From: Pararhizobium sp.
GTDB lineage: Bacteria; Pseudomonadota; Alphaproteobacteria; Rhizobiales; Rhizobiaceae
Reading direction: 5' to 3'
Assembly (NCBI GenBank): GCA_030655075.1
Contig: JAURWE010000131.1
Location: forward strand, 150,783 to 214,782
Length of the DNA: 64,000 bases
The notes beneath the pieces are model-generated. The model was not told where the DNA came from. It did not search any database and saw nothing but the letters and a program-made list of their open reading frames with translations. Below, piece after piece: positions 1 to 8,734 of the stretch (position 1 is its first letter; every line of letters starts with the position of its first letter). Both the position numbers and the translations under genes were made by a program.

Positions 1-133
1 GGATAAAAAACTGCCTTCTTTACAGAGGGCACCACATATCTATCTAAGAGAAAGTCTCTTTTCGAGACCATATCTCAGCGTCCGGCCAACGGCAAGAAAC
101 CCGGCCACATCAGACAATCACAAAGGAACAAAC

Positions 134-1021
134 ATGTCCGACAAACTTCTGATCACCGGCGCCGCCGGTGGTCTTGGCCGCCTGATCCTCGACAGTCTTC
201 TGGCAGGCGGAAAGGTCAGCCCCTCCGATCTCATCGCCACCAGCCGTGATCCCGCCAAGCTCGCCGACTACGCCGCTAAGGGCGTCGAGACCCGCACCGC
301 CGATTTCAACGACACCGCCTCGCTGGATGCCGCCTTCTCGGGTGCCGATCGCATTCTCATCATCTCCACCGACGCGCTCGACGATACCGGCACACGCAAG
401 CGCCAGCATCTGGCCGCAATTGCTGCCGCCAAGAAGGCCAGCGCCAAACACATTCTCTACACGTCGATGCCGAACCCGGAAAACTCCGTCATTCCTTTCG
501 CGCCCGACCATCTGGAATCCGAAAATGCCGTCAAGGCGACCGGCATTCCCTACACGATCCTGCGCAACGGCTGGTACATGGAAAACCTGTTCATGACACT
601 GCCCTCGTCGCTGGCCGGTGGTCAGTGGTTCACCTCGGCCGGCACCGGCAATGTTGCCCACATCGCCAAGAAGGACATTGCCAAGGCCATCGCCGCCGCC
701 CTCCTGGACGCATCCTTGGAAAGCCGCACCTACACGCTAACCGGAACGACGTTGCACACCAGCGACCAGATTGCCGAACTTGCCGCTAAAGCCACCGGCA
801 AACCCCTGGAGGTCGTGCATCTTACCGACGAGCAACTGGCAGGCGGCATGAAGGCCCACGGCGTGCCGGAATTCTTGATCCCGCTCTTCGTCTCCTTCGA
901 CACGAACACGCGCGAAGGCCTGATCGCCATGCAGACCGACGACGCCGGTAACCTTTCGGGCGAAACACTGCAGCCGCTGGACGAGTTTCTGGTGGAAAAC
1001 AAGGCAGCGCTCACCGCCTGA
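134..1021 (+). CDS. NmrA/QorB-like NAD(P)H-binding reductase (atypical SDR)
   Basis: A 295-residue protein with an N-terminal dinucleotide-binding fold: strand LLITGAAGGLGR near residues 5-16 carries the GxxGxxG-type loop, and the later pattern (TADFND, ILYTSMPNPE, YTILRNGWYMEN) is typical of NmrA-like quinone or NAD(P)H-sensing reductases such as QorB. Length fits the family (about 285-300). The ATG at 134 is preceded by AAAGGAACAAAC, a good ribosome binding site. The 133 bp upstream contain an imperfect palindrome (TGCCTTC and GAGGGCA around 12-31), which could be an operator; genes of this type are often divergent from an HxlR regulator, which would lie outside the window. Substrate unknown. 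Confidence 0.88.
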   Translation: MSDKLLITGAAGGLGRLILDSLLAGGKVSPSDLIATSRDPAKLADYAAKGVETRTADFNDTASLDAAFSGADRILIISTDALDDTGTRKRQHLAAIAAAKKASAKHILYTSMPNPENSVIPFAPDHLESENAVKATGIPYTILRNGWYMENLFMTLPSSLAGGQWFTSAGTGNVAHIAKKDIAKAIAAALLDASLESRTYTLTGTTLHTSDQIAELAAKATGKPLEVVHLTDEQLAGGMKAHGVPEFLIPLFVSFDTNTREGLIAMQTDDAGNLSGETLQPLDEFLVENKAALTA

Positions 1022-1270
1022 TCGAATTTTTTAAGAGCTAGTGCCGAAAACGAACGGCAACCAACCCCCCCCTTCATTCGTGTGCTTGTTACAGGAATCC
1101 AGCCGCCCAAGTCCTTGGGCGGAACGAGCCTTTTGACCCGGCGGACGCCGGGTCGCTGGATCTCCGCCATGAAGGCGAGGATGAGGGAAATGGGGTCTAC
1201 AGGGTCAGATAAACCAACGACGGAATTGGTCAGCAGTCTTGGAGAAGCGTAATGCCGCTTCCCTATTGCC

Positions 1271-2023
1271 TTAGAGGTCCTGGCCGCAGGCCCGGCAGAA
1301 GCGCCGCACGGTTTCTGCCATGCCGTATTCCAGCGCATCCGCCGTCAGTCCGTGACCGATCGACACTTCGGCAAGCGCTGGAATCCGCAAGCCCAGCGCC
1401 GGCAGGTTGGCAACCGTCAGGTCGTGGCCGGCATTGATGCCGAGACCCAGTTCGACAGCGAGATCCGCCGTGCGGCCAAGCTCTTCCAGAAGAACTGCGG
1501 CCCGCTCGGGATCGTCATAACAGCCGCCATAGGGGCCGGTGTAGAGCTCGATCCGGTCAGCACCGGTTTCCCGGGCGATCTTCAGGGCTCCCGCATCACC
1601 GTCGCCATCGGCAAACAGCGAAACGCGAAATCCCTTCTTCTTCAACCGTCCGACGACATTGCCAAGAACATTGTGGTTCTTGCGGAAATCCCAGCCATGA
1701 TCGGACGTCGCCTGCGATGGATCATCAGGCACCAGCGTCACCTGATCCGGCTCATGCTCCTCGACCAGAGCCAGGAAATCCTCGTTGGGAAACCCTTCCA
1801 TATTGAACTCGCCGCCTGGAAATTCATCGTCCAGCAACGCACGGATCGGCCCCAGGTCGGTGAAGCGGATGTGCCGCTGGTCCGGGCGCGGATGCACCGT
1901 CAACCCGCTTGCGCCCGCCTGCATGGCAATCTTGCCGAGCCCGGCGACGCTGGGCCACGGCAGGTCGCGCCGGTTGCGCAACATGGCGATGGCATTGAGA
2001 TTGACAGAAAGCTTGGCTGGCAT
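1271..2023 (-). CDS. pdxJ: Pyridoxine 5'-phosphate synthase
   Basis: PdxJ condenses 1-deoxy-D-xylulose 5-phosphate with 3-amino-2-oxopropyl phosphate to pyridoxine 5'-phosphate, the last ring-forming step of DXP-dependent vitamin B6 synthesis in the cytoplasm. The 250-residue TIM-barrel protein begins with the family signature LSVNLNAIAMLRN, followed by GLTVHPRPDQRHI (residues about 40-52), NMEGFPNED, VTLVPDDP, ELYTGPY and the C-terminal SIGHGLTADALEYG. Length matches the family (about 240-250). It is a lone gene here; the 249 bp between its end and the upstream reductase hold nothing recognised. Confidence 0.97.
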   Translation of the reverse strand: MPAKLSVNLNAIAMLRNRRDLPWPSVAGLGKIAMQAGASGLTVHPRPDQRHIRFTDLGPIRALLDDEFPGGEFNMEGFPNEDFLALVEEHEPDQVTLVPDDPSQATSDHGWDFRKNHNVLGNVVGRLKKKGFRVSLFADGDGDAGALKIARETGADRIELYTGPYGGCYDDPERAAVLLEELGRTADLAVELGLGINAGHDLTVANLPALGLRIPALAEVSIGHGLTADALEYGMAETVRRFCRACGQDL

Positions 2024-2418
2024 GGCAGGACGGCACCAATGAAAAGGTCGGGGCGGTTTTTCTAACCCGCCACCGTCCGCACCGCAATGAAGTCTGATCC
2101 TTCGGCGCGATGATTATTTTGAATGGGTTGTGTTGCGACGCTTATGGATCATGCAACCTCATCCATATCCCTGAAAAAACGCAATTCCGGTTCGGAAGTG
2201 CGGGAGTAATCCCGAAATTTTGTCCGCTCTCTTGAAAAATCAGGTATTTTAGCCCTTTTTTACCCGCGAGAAGCCATACTATGAATTGTGGCGGTTCGCG
2301 TATAAGGTGATCAGACGGTTGCAGGGACTTACGTTCGTGCCGCCGAAGAAACGGGGGGCGCCGCCCACGCAATCCCGTGAAACAGATACGAACGTTCCGT
2401 AAAAGGGTCATCCCCGCG
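2024..2418. other. Intergenic region between divergent pdxJ and MerR-type regulator
   Basis: About 395 bp without a convincing gene. It must contain the promoter of pdxJ (leftward) and of the regulator (rightward). It is AT-richer than its neighbours around 2210-2290. Short inverted words (CGGGAGTAATCCCG near 2201) are present, but no clear MerR-type operator with a 19-bp spacer could be assigned by eye. Confidence 0.5.
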
Positions 2419-3096
2419 ATGCCAAACGACGTCAACAGTGCTTACAGGGCCCCGGAGCAGGACAGCATCCCCTTCCTGCCCTTCCTTCCGCTGCCGTCCA
2501 ATCTGCCGCCCCGGCAGATCGCCATTGCCGAGATGGCCGATGCTTTCGGTGTCACCCACCGCACCCTGCATTTCTACGAGGAAAAAGGGCTGATGACCGC
2601 CACGCGCTTGGGCACGATGCGGGTCTATGATATGTCGCATGCGCGCCGCATGGCCGTCATCAACGCCTGCCGCGAGATCGACATGCCAATAGCGGTCCTT
2701 CAGGAGCTGATGCAGAGCCTGTCGCTGGCCGACAGCCAGCAGCAAGCCGAGGCCGCCTTCTACAGCGCCCTTCAGGCCCGAAAGCGGGAGTTGACCGCGC
2801 AACAGTCCAATCTGCGCCGCCAGATGCAGAAGATTAGCGAACTGCTCGGCGGTAGCGAAAACAGAAGCGGCCTCGAATCCTCCAGCGAGCAGCCGGTGCA
2901 TCTTTCGCCCATCGAACACCGCTGCGTGATCCTGATGGCGGAAGGCTTTCAGGCCAGCCAGATCGCCTCGATCATGGATATGGACATGACCGCAGTCCTG
3001 ACGCTCGAGACCGGCATCATCCGCAAATTCAGCGCCGTCAACCGCTTCCAGGCGGTGGCCAAGGCCGTGCTGATGGGCATCGTCCCGCAGGACTAA
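2419..3096 (+). CDS. MerR-type regulator with C-terminal LuxR-like helix-turn-helix
   Basis: A probable transcription regulator of 225 residues from the ATG at 2419; an in-frame GTG at 2377 would add 14 residues. Residues about 35-105 form a MerR DNA-binding domain (IAEMADAFGVTHRTLHFYEEKGLM, then RVYDMSHARRMAVI), followed by a helical linker with a Gln-rich coiled stretch (about 110-145). The C-terminal 60 residues (LSPIEHRCVILMAEGF, SQIASIMDM) look like the LuxR/GerE HTH, which is unusual in a MerR protein. No ligand cysteines are seen in the linker, so metal sensing is unlikely. Target genes are unknown; it stands alone, convergent with the RecD-like helicase gene 6 bp away. Confidence 0.85.
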   Translation: MPNDVNSAYRAPEQDSIPFLPFLPLPSNLPPRQIAIAEMADAFGVTHRTLHFYEEKGLMTATRLGTMRVYDMSHARRMAVINACREIDMPIAVLQELMQSLSLADSQQQAEAAFYSALQARKRELTAQQSNLRRQMQKISELLGGSENRSGLESSSEQPVHLSPIEHRCVILMAEGFQASQIASIMDMDMTAVLTLETGIIRKFSAVNRFQAVAKAVLMGIVPQD

Positions 3097-3102
3097 TCTT
3101 GA

Positions 3103-4230
3103 TCACCGCACGATGGTGATCGTTTCGGCCGCTCGTGTGATCGCCGTATAGAGCCAGCGTTCGCGCGTATCGCGGAAGGCCCAGCTTTCGTCGAACAGCA
3201 CGACATTGTTCCATTGCGAACCTTGCGCCTTGTGCACAGTCAGCGCATAGCCGAAATCGAACTCGTCGTAACGCTTGCGCGTCTGCCACGGGATTTCGCC
3301 AACGACATCCTCGAACGCGGATTTGAGCAGCTTGATCTTCGCCGCGCCCCGGTCCATGTCGTCATCCTCAGGCCGGATCATCAGGTTGATGCCGGGCTTG
3401 ACCGTTTCCTTCGACGAACTCATCACCTGCCAGAGCGAGCCGTTGAGCAGGCCCTTGGCCGGATCGTTGCGCAGGCAGACCAGCTTGTCGCCCGATTGCG
3501 GATATTCGGTCTCGAACCCTTTGAGTTCGCGCAGACGCTGGTTGTAGCGCCGCCGCGTCTTGTTGGTGCCGACCAGAACCTGATCGGCATCCAGCACCAG
3601 TTCCTGCGTCACCTGCGATTTCGAAATGACCTGCGCCGTGCCCCAGTCGCCATGCATGATCTCCTTGCCCTCGCGCACATGCATGGCGAGCTGGATGATC
3701 GGGTTGTCGCGGGCCTGCCGGTGGATATCGGTGAGGAGATAGTCCGGTTCCTGGTCGGTAAAGAAGCCGCCACCGGAAATCGGCGGCAGCTGGCCCGGAT
3801 CGCCCAGCACCAGGATCGGCGTGCCGAAACTCATCAGGTCGCGGCCGAGCGCCTCGTCCACCATCGAACATTCGTCGACGACGATCAGCGCCGCCTTGGC
3901 GACCGGGCTGAGGCGATTGATCGAGAACATCGGCGACACCGAGGTCTTGCCGGTCTCCTCGTCGGACACCTCTTCCTCGCCGCGCGGCCGGTAGATCAGC
4001 GAATGGATGGTGCGCGCATTGCTGGCGCCCTTGGAGCGCAGCACCTGCGCCGCCTTGCCGGTAAAGGCGGCAAACAGCACCTCACCATCGACATGTTCGG
4101 CAAAATAGCGCGCCAGCGTCGTCTTGCCGGTGCCGGCATAGCCGAACAGCCGGAACAGCGGCGACCGGCCTTCCTTCAGCCAGCGCGAAACGGCCTTGAG
4201 GGCCTCATCCTGTTGGGGTGCAAATTCCAT
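3103..4230 (-). CDS. RecD-like ATP-dependent DNA helicase/exonuclease (AAA_30 + UvrD_C_2)
   Basis: A superfamily 1B helicase of 375 residues. Visible motifs: Walker A FGYAGTGKTT (about residues 29-38), motif II VVDECSMVDE, motif III LVLGDPGQLPP, the IHRQ motif, and the C-terminal motifs FGYALTVHKAQGSQW and YTAITRA. This architecture is the short stand-alone RecD-like or Dda-like form, without RecB and RecC partners. The start is placed at the ATG at 4230 (MEFAPQQDEAL), because the extra upstream codons are low-complexity and overlap the probable promoter. Role in DNA repair or recombination is inferred from the family. Confidence 0.92.
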   Translation of the reverse strand: MEFAPQQDEALKAVSRWLKEGRSPLFRLFGYAGTGKTTLARYFAEHVDGEVLFAAFTGKAAQVLRSKGASNARTIHSLIYRPRGEEEVSDEETGKTSVSPMFSINRLSPVAKAALIVVDECSMVDEALGRDLMSFGTPILVLGDPGQLPPISGGGFFTDQEPDYLLTDIHRQARDNPIIQLAMHVREGKEIMHGDWGTAQVISKSQVTQELVLDADQVLVGTNKTRRRYNQRLRELKGFETEYPQSGDKLVCLRNDPAKGLLNGSLWQVMSSSKETVKPGINLMIRPEDDDMDRGAAKIKLLKSAFEDVVGEIPWQTRKRYDEFDFGYALTVHKAQGSQWNNVVLFDESWAFRDTRERWLYTAITRAAETITIVR

Positions 4231-4466
4231 GGCTGGAAGTGCCAGGATTCGGCCGCCAAGTGCAAGCCTGATCAACACGCAAAAGCCGTCGAAGACTGCC
4301 TGAAGACAGCTGAATGACAGGATGCGCTTCTATGCTGTGAAAATCCGCCACATGCCGCCGGTACCGGTGACGGTTTGCTCGTGATAGATCGGGACCACCG
4401 AACCGCATCCCATCAAGACGTGAGTCGTTTGCAAGAAATCGTCCGGAAGAAACTGAAAGACCTGTT

Positions 4467-5588
4467 GTGAAGCCTGAGCCGCCAGACCTCTCTCCCGCCC
4501 CGCTGGCCTCGGGTCTCGGACGCTGGCATCCCCTTTTTCAATGGACCCTGCTGATTGCCGTTTCCCTCGCTCTTGCTCTAACGCTGGAGTTCGTCGGCCT
4601 GCCCGCCGCCTTTCTGATGGGGCCGATGCTGGCGGCTGCTATCGTCGCCATGAACGGCGCCAATATCCGCCTTGCGCGCCCGCCCTATTTCGCAGCGCAG
4701 GCGCTGATCGGTATCATGGTGGCGGGCGCCATCGAACCTGGCATCCTGAAAACCTTCGTCAGTAACTGGCCGCTGTTTCTGGCGGTCGTGCTGTCTGTCA
4801 TCGCCATGAGCAGCCTGTCGGGCTGGACGCTGAGCCGCCTCGGCATCCTGCCGGGCACGACCGCCATCTGGGGAACCTCTGCCGGTGGCGCCACATCGAT
4901 GCTGCTGATGGCCGATGCCTACGGTGCTGACACCCGCCTCGTCGCCTTCATGCAATATCTGCGCGTCGTCTTCGTGGCCGCCGCCGCCTCCGTCGTCGCC
5001 CATATCTGGGTTGGCAACACCGCCAGCGGCGCACCGGTTGAGTGGTTTGCCGCCATCGACTTGACGGCCTTTGCCAAAACACTCGCCGTCGCCATCGCCG
5101 GTGCTCTCGCGGGAAAAGTCCTGCGCATCACGGCAGGCATCTTTCTGGTGCCGTTCATTCTCGGAACCGTCCTTACCGCCAGCGGCCATCTGACCATCGT
5201 CCTGCCGCACGCCCTGCTGGCGCTTGCCTATGCACTGCTCGGCTGGAACATCGGCCTCGGCTTCACCCGGCCGATCCTTGCCCATGCGCGGCTGGCGCTT
5301 TTGCCCATCGTCGTCTCGATCCTGGTGCTGATGGCCTTTTCCGGCTTTCTGGCATTTCTGCTGACCCAGTTTGCCGGTGTCGATGCGCTCACCGCCTATC
5401 TGGCCACCAGCCCCGGCGGCATGGATTCCATAGCCATCATCGCCGCATCCAGCCATGTCGACATTTCCTTCGTCATGGCGCTGCAGACGGCTCGCCTGCT
5501 GCTGATCATGGCCTGCGGCCCCTCCCTTGCCCGCTTCATGGCAAGCAAGACCGGCGGTAAGGATAAAAAGAACAAAAGCACGGAATAG
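4467..5588 (+). CDS. AbrB-family (ammonia monooxygenase-like) membrane protein
   Basis: A 373-residue polytopic inner-membrane protein with about ten hydrophobic segments arranged as two repeats; each repeat carries the AbrB duplication signature, here FLMGPMLAAAIVA and the later LLALAYALLGWNIGLGF, with GTSAGGATSML and ATSPGGMDSIAI as matching glycine-rich turns. Family members are often misnamed ammonia monooxygenase; the function is not established and they are unrelated to the transcription factor AbrB. It starts at a GTG (4467), about 15 nt after GGAAGAAACTGAAAG. It ends 1 bp before the convergent nitrile hydratase operon ends. Confidence 0.85.
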   Translation: MKPEPPDLSPAPLASGLGRWHPLFQWTLLIAVSLALALTLEFVGLPAAFLMGPMLAAAIVAMNGANIRLARPPYFAAQALIGIMVAGAIEPGILKTFVSNWPLFLAVVLSVIAMSSLSGWTLSRLGILPGTTAIWGTSAGGATSMLLMADAYGADTRLVAFMQYLRVVFVAAAASVVAHIWVGNTASGAPVEWFAAIDLTAFAKTLAVAIAGALAGKVLRITAGIFLVPFILGTVLTASGHLTIVLPHALLALAYALLGWNIGLGFTRPILAHARLALLPIVVSILVLMAFSGFLAFLLTQFAGVDALTAYLATSPGGMDSIAIIAASSHVDISFVMALQTARLLLIMACGPSLARFMASKTGGKDKKNKSTE

Positions 5589-5589
5589 A

Positions 5590-5991
5590 TCAAGAGAGCG
5601 AGCGCTGCGGATCGTTCTCCAGCATGATCGCCATCCCGTGCGGTGTGGCCTCTGCCGCCCGCTGCCAGGAGTGCGTCAGCGCCTCCAGATCGGCCTGCGC
5701 CACACCGGCATGGGCGGTAACCAGCTTCGACAGGGCTGCGACCCAGCAATCGAAATAATCGCCCGCATCGTCCCGCGCGCCCGGCACATGCAGCTCGGCC
5801 GACAGGGCCTGCGCCCACTCGCCCCAGGTAAACACGCCCTTCTCGTTCAACACCACCGCCATCGCAAAGGCTTCCGCATGCCAGGGCTCGGCAAAGACCG
5901 GCGCGCCCTCGGCAGAGACCGGCAGGCCGGGAGACTGGACGAGACCGGCGACTGGCTCACAGGCGCTCAAGATAACTCTCCCAGGCATCAA
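5590..5991 (-). CDS. Nitrile hydratase accessory (activator) protein, P14K type
   Basis: Third gene of the nitrile hydratase operon. The 133-residue protein resembles nitrile hydratase activators and the N-terminal half of the beta subunit (VFAEPWHAEAFAMAVVLNEKGVFTWGEWAQAL; then YFDCWVAALSKLV). In cobalt-type enzymes the small activator helps bring Co(III) into the alpha subunit and promotes cysteine oxidation. Its start codons (ATG at 5991 or 5988, or a TTG further in) lie inside the end of nthB, so translational coupling is likely. It ends next to the convergent AbrB-family gene. Confidence 0.87.
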   Translation of the reverse strand: MMPGRVILSACEPVAGLVQSPGLPVSAEGAPVFAEPWHAEAFAMAVVLNEKGVFTWGEWAQALSAELHVPGARDDAGDYFDCWVAALSKLVTAHAGVAQADLEALTHSWQRAAEATPHGMAIMLENDPQRSLS

Positions 5992-6616
5992 TGGAGACGG
6001 TTAGCGACGGATCGGCCCCCTCGCCCCAGATTTCAGCGCCATCGAAGACGACCGTATAGACCCATTGCGGGTTCTCACCCTTGCCATGGGCATTGTCATC
6101 GGGAAACACGAAGCCGCCCTGCACCGCCTCCACCGTTCCCCACTTGCCGCGCGCATAGCGTGGCAGCCGCGTGTGGGTTTCCGGGTGAAAATTGCGGGTC
6201 CTGACCCGGTCGCCAACAGCAAAGGCTGCCGCCTGCGGCACCGGCCGGTCGCACGGCCCGCCCTTGGCCAGCACAGCTGCCACCCTGTCGGCCGTTAGCA
6301 CGCCCTTGGGCGTGGCAGCCGCAACCAAGGCGCGGCCCGCGTCGATCTCGTCCGGCTGCACAAACCCATGGCGCGCCAAAAGTGTCTCCAACGCCCGGAT
6401 CCAGACCTCGTAATAGCTCGCCGCCAGATAGGCCGCCGGCGGGATGTTTTCGCGCGCATGGCGGCTTTCGTCGATCGTCCAGGTCCGGAACGCGCCGCAG
6501 GACAGCGTCACGCCCAGCGCCCGCTTTTCCCAGTCCGCATGGAAATAGGGCTCGTCCTTTTCCGGTGCGACGGGCCCCAGCCCGTGCTGGCCGCCGAGAT
6601 CATGCGGCCCGTTCAT
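5957..6616 (-). CDS. nthB: Nitrile hydratase beta subunit
   Basis: The 219-residue beta subunit pairs with NthA to hydrate nitriles to amides in the cytoplasm. Signature stretches are the start MNGPHDLGG, the SYYEVWIRALETLL helix (about 67-80), the linker rich in Ala/Val, and the C-terminal SH3-like barrel (FAVGDRVRTRNFHPETHTRLPRYARGK and WGTVEAVQGGFVFPD). It starts within the nthA stop region (ATGA overlap at 6613-6616). Its 3' end overlaps the activator gene by about 35 nt. No amidase gene follows, so the amide product is handled by enzymes encoded elsewhere. Confidence 0.95.
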   Translation of the reverse strand: MNGPHDLGGQHGLGPVAPEKDEPYFHADWEKRALGVTLSCGAFRTWTIDESRHARENIPPAAYLAASYYEVWIRALETLLARHGFVQPDEIDAGRALVAAATPKGVLTADRVAAVLAKGGPCDRPVPQAAAFAVGDRVRTRNFHPETHTRLPRYARGKWGTVEAVQGGFVFPDDNAHGKGENPQWVYTVVFDGAEIWGEGADPSLTVSIDAWESYLERL

Positions 6617-7257
6617 CGGGCCGCCCCCGGCTGTAACGCCAGCCCCGTGCCGATCATCGCATCACGCGTCACCAGATCGGCGAGTTGCTCTTGATCAAGC
6701 CCGTCGGTCCCGGCCGGCCGCTCCGGCACGACAAGATAACGAAGCTCGGCAGTCGAATCCCAGACACGGATGTTCTGCGTTTCCGGCAGTGCCAGGCCGA
6801 ATTCTGCCAGCACGCCGCGCGGATCGATCACCGCCCGCGCCCGGTAAGGCGGCGCCTTGTACCAGACCGGCGGCAGGCCGAGCACCGACCAGGGATAACA
6901 GGAGCAGAGCGTGCAGACGATGAGGTTGTGGGTGTCGGGCGTGTTGAACACGGCGCGCATGTGTTCGCCTTGCCGCCCGGTATAGCCAAGGCTGGCAATC
7001 GCCTCCGTCGCGTCCGCCTTCAGCCAGGCGAAAAATTCCGGCTCTGCCCATGCCTTGGCAACCACGCGCGCACCGTTGCGCGGGCCGATCTTTGTCTCAT
7101 AGGTCTCGACAATGACGTCGATGGCATCGGGATCGATCAACCCCTTTTCCGTCAGCACCGTCTCCAGCGCCCGCACCCGCGCCTGCATGTCGGAATAGCG
7201 GTTGTCGTGGTGGTGATCATGATGATGATCGTGCGCGTGATGGTCGTGATCGGACAT
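6613..7257 (-). CDS. nthA: Nitrile hydratase alpha subunit, cobalt type
   Basis: The catalytic metal-binding subunit, 214 residues. The metal claw is VCTLCSCYPW with Cys115, Cys118 and Cys120; Thr rather than Ser after the first Cys is the signature of Co(III) enzymes. Other family marks are GPRNGARVVAKAW, GLPPVWYKAPPYRARAV and VWDSTAELRYLVVP. The first 18 residues are exceptionally rich in His and Asp (10 His in residues 4-17), a possible metal-handling tail. First gene of the nthA-nthB-activator operon. In rhizobia such enzymes can act on indole-3-acetonitrile, but the substrate here is unknown. Confidence 0.96.
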   Translation of the reverse strand: MSDHDHHAHDHHHDHHHDNRYSDMQARVRALETVLTEKGLIDPDAIDVIVETYETKIGPRNGARVVAKAWAEPEFFAWLKADATEAIASLGYTGRQGEHMRAVFNTPDTHNLIVCTLCSCYPWSVLGLPPVWYKAPPYRARAVIDPRGVLAEFGLALPETQNIRVWDSTAELRYLVVPERPAGTDGLDQEQLADLVTRDAMIGTGLALQPGAAR

Positions 7258-7285
7258 GGGACCTCAAAAATTGTTCCGAGCCAGA

Positions 7286-8116
7286 TTATGGCAGTGTCAC
7301 GCCGGACGGAAGGCTCTTTCCGATCTCGCCCTTCAGAAGCTGCTCGAACGGTACCGGCTGCAGCTTGCCCGGCGCCTCGAACGGATTTGCGAAGGCAAAG
7401 ATGAAAAACAGGATGATGCCGGAATAGGCGCCGAACATCGACAGCAGGATGAGATGGGTTTTCGACGGCCGGTAGATGTAGAAGGGTGCCGAGACCAGCG
7501 CCAGACCGATGACCGCCGGTGCCCAGAACACGCCGGTAAAGCGCCCGGCCGCCGTCGCCTCGCGCATCTGTCGCAGGCGAGCGACGGCACTGATCCGGTC
7601 GCGCATCTTGCCGCTGAGGAACCGCTCGCGGTCCGTCGCGGGTGTCAGGTTCAACAGCCGGTCATAGACCCCTTCCCACTGTTTCCAGGCGGCCGGTGAA
7701 AGCCCTTCCTTGCGGCCAAGCATAGGCCATTCTTCGGTGACGACGGTGGCAAGATAGGTGGCAAGCCCGGCCTGCACCGGCAGAGTGATCTCGCCGCCGT
7801 ACCGCCGCGCGTCGTTGTAGACATCGGAAATAGCCACCGCCTCCTCCGTCAAAACCGAGCGGACACCTTTGTAGTCGTCCAGCTCCTGCGCGTAGACGAG
7901 ACCGATGATCAGCCCATGCAGCGCCGCGACACGAACGGCGACGGAGCCGGCCGCCTCATGCGTCCGGTCGCCTTCGTGGCCGCTGTGAAGAAGCCGGCGG
8001 GCGAGAAAGTAGCTGCCGAGCACGATGGCGATGGCGCCGGCCACGAAGGCAAGGCCGTTCAAGGCCGAATAGACGAAATCTGACACGGCATTCCCCGAAA
8101 ACCTTTCAGCGGCCAA
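7286..8116 (-). CDS. DUF4239 (bestrophin-like) membrane protein
   Basis: A 276-residue membrane protein: two N-terminal hydrophobic helices (NGLAFVAGAIAIVLGSYFL and a second around residues 58-75), a charged cytoplasmic middle (EEAVAISDVYNDARRYGG, then LPVQAGLATYLATVV), and two C-terminal helices (FWAPAVIGLALVSAPFYIY; ILLSMFGAYSGIILFFIFAF). This 2+2 layout and the helical charged core match the DUF4239 bestrophin-like family; channel activity is only suggested by that resemblance. A GTG at 8086, preceded by GGGGAATGCC, is an alternative start. It follows the LysE gene in the same direction and precedes nthA by about 30 bp without obvious functional link. Confidence 0.75.
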   Translation of the reverse strand: MAAERFSGNAVSDFVYSALNGLAFVAGAIAIVLGSYFLARRLLHSGHEGDRTHEAAGSVAVRVAALHGLIIGLVYAQELDDYKGVRSVLTEEAVAISDVYNDARRYGGEITLPVQAGLATYLATVVTEEWPMLGRKEGLSPAAWKQWEGVYDRLLNLTPATDRERFLSGKMRDRISAVARLRQMREATAAGRFTGVFWAPAVIGLALVSAPFYIYRPSKTHLILLSMFGAYSGIILFFIFAFANPFEAPGKLQPVPFEQLLKGEIGKSLPSGVTLP

Positions 8117-8126
8117 GGACTCGCTG

Positions 8127-8720
8127 TCAGCGCAGCATCGGCCAAAGGCTGAGAACGAGCAAGACCGCCATGGTGATATTGAACCATTTCAGCCGGACGG
8201 GATGCGAAAGCCATTGCCGGAGCGCCGAACCGAACCCCGCCCAGGTCGAGACGCTCGGCACATTGACCACCGCAAACACCGCACCGACGATGATGACGCT
8301 GATTAAATAGTTCGCCTCGCTCGTATAGGTCGCCATCGCCGTCACGGCCATGACCCAGGCCTTCGGGTTGATCCACTGGAACCCGGCGGCCTGCAGGAAC
8401 GTCATCGGCTGCGCCCCGGAGCTCCCCTCTCCCAGCGTCCGCGACGAACCGATCTTCCAGGCGATCCAGACGAGATAGGCGCCACCGGCGAACTTCAGAA
8501 GCGTATAGAGCAGCGGCACCGAATGCAGCAGCGCGCCAAGCCCGAGACCGGTGGCGATCAGCAGCGAGAAAAAGCCGGACCCGATGCCGATCATATGCGG
8601 GATCGTGCGGCGAAAACCGAAGTTCACGCCCGAGGCAAACAGCATCATGTTGTTGGGGCCGGGCGTGATTGATGTGGTGAACGCGAACAGTGTCAGCGCC
8701 AGAAGCGTGTCGAACGGCAT
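8127..8720 (-). CDS. LysE/RhtB-family amino acid exporter
   Basis: A 197-residue inner-membrane protein with about six hydrophobic segments and the LysE/RhtB signature near the N-terminus: ITPGPNNMMLFASGVNFGFRR followed by a glycine-rich helix (GIGSGFFSLLIATGLGLGALL). The middle KFAGGAYLVWIAWKI and FLQAAGFQWINPKAWVMAV segments are also characteristic. Members export amino acids or related metabolites. A perfect palindrome lies 15 bp upstream of the start (8735-8765) and is a likely operator. The exported compound cannot be deduced; the neighbouring regulator usual for this family is not in this window. Confidence 0.92.
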   Translation of the reverse strand: MPFDTLLALTLFAFTTSITPGPNNMMLFASGVNFGFRRTIPHMIGIGSGFFSLLIATGLGLGALLHSVPLLYTLLKFAGGAYLVWIAWKIGSSRTLGEGSSGAQPMTFLQAAGFQWINPKAWVMAVTAMATYTSEANYLISVIIVGAVFAVVNVPSVSTWAGFGSALRQWLSHPVRLKWFNITMAVLLVLSLWPMLR

Positions 8721-8734
8721 CGGTAAACTCCCCC

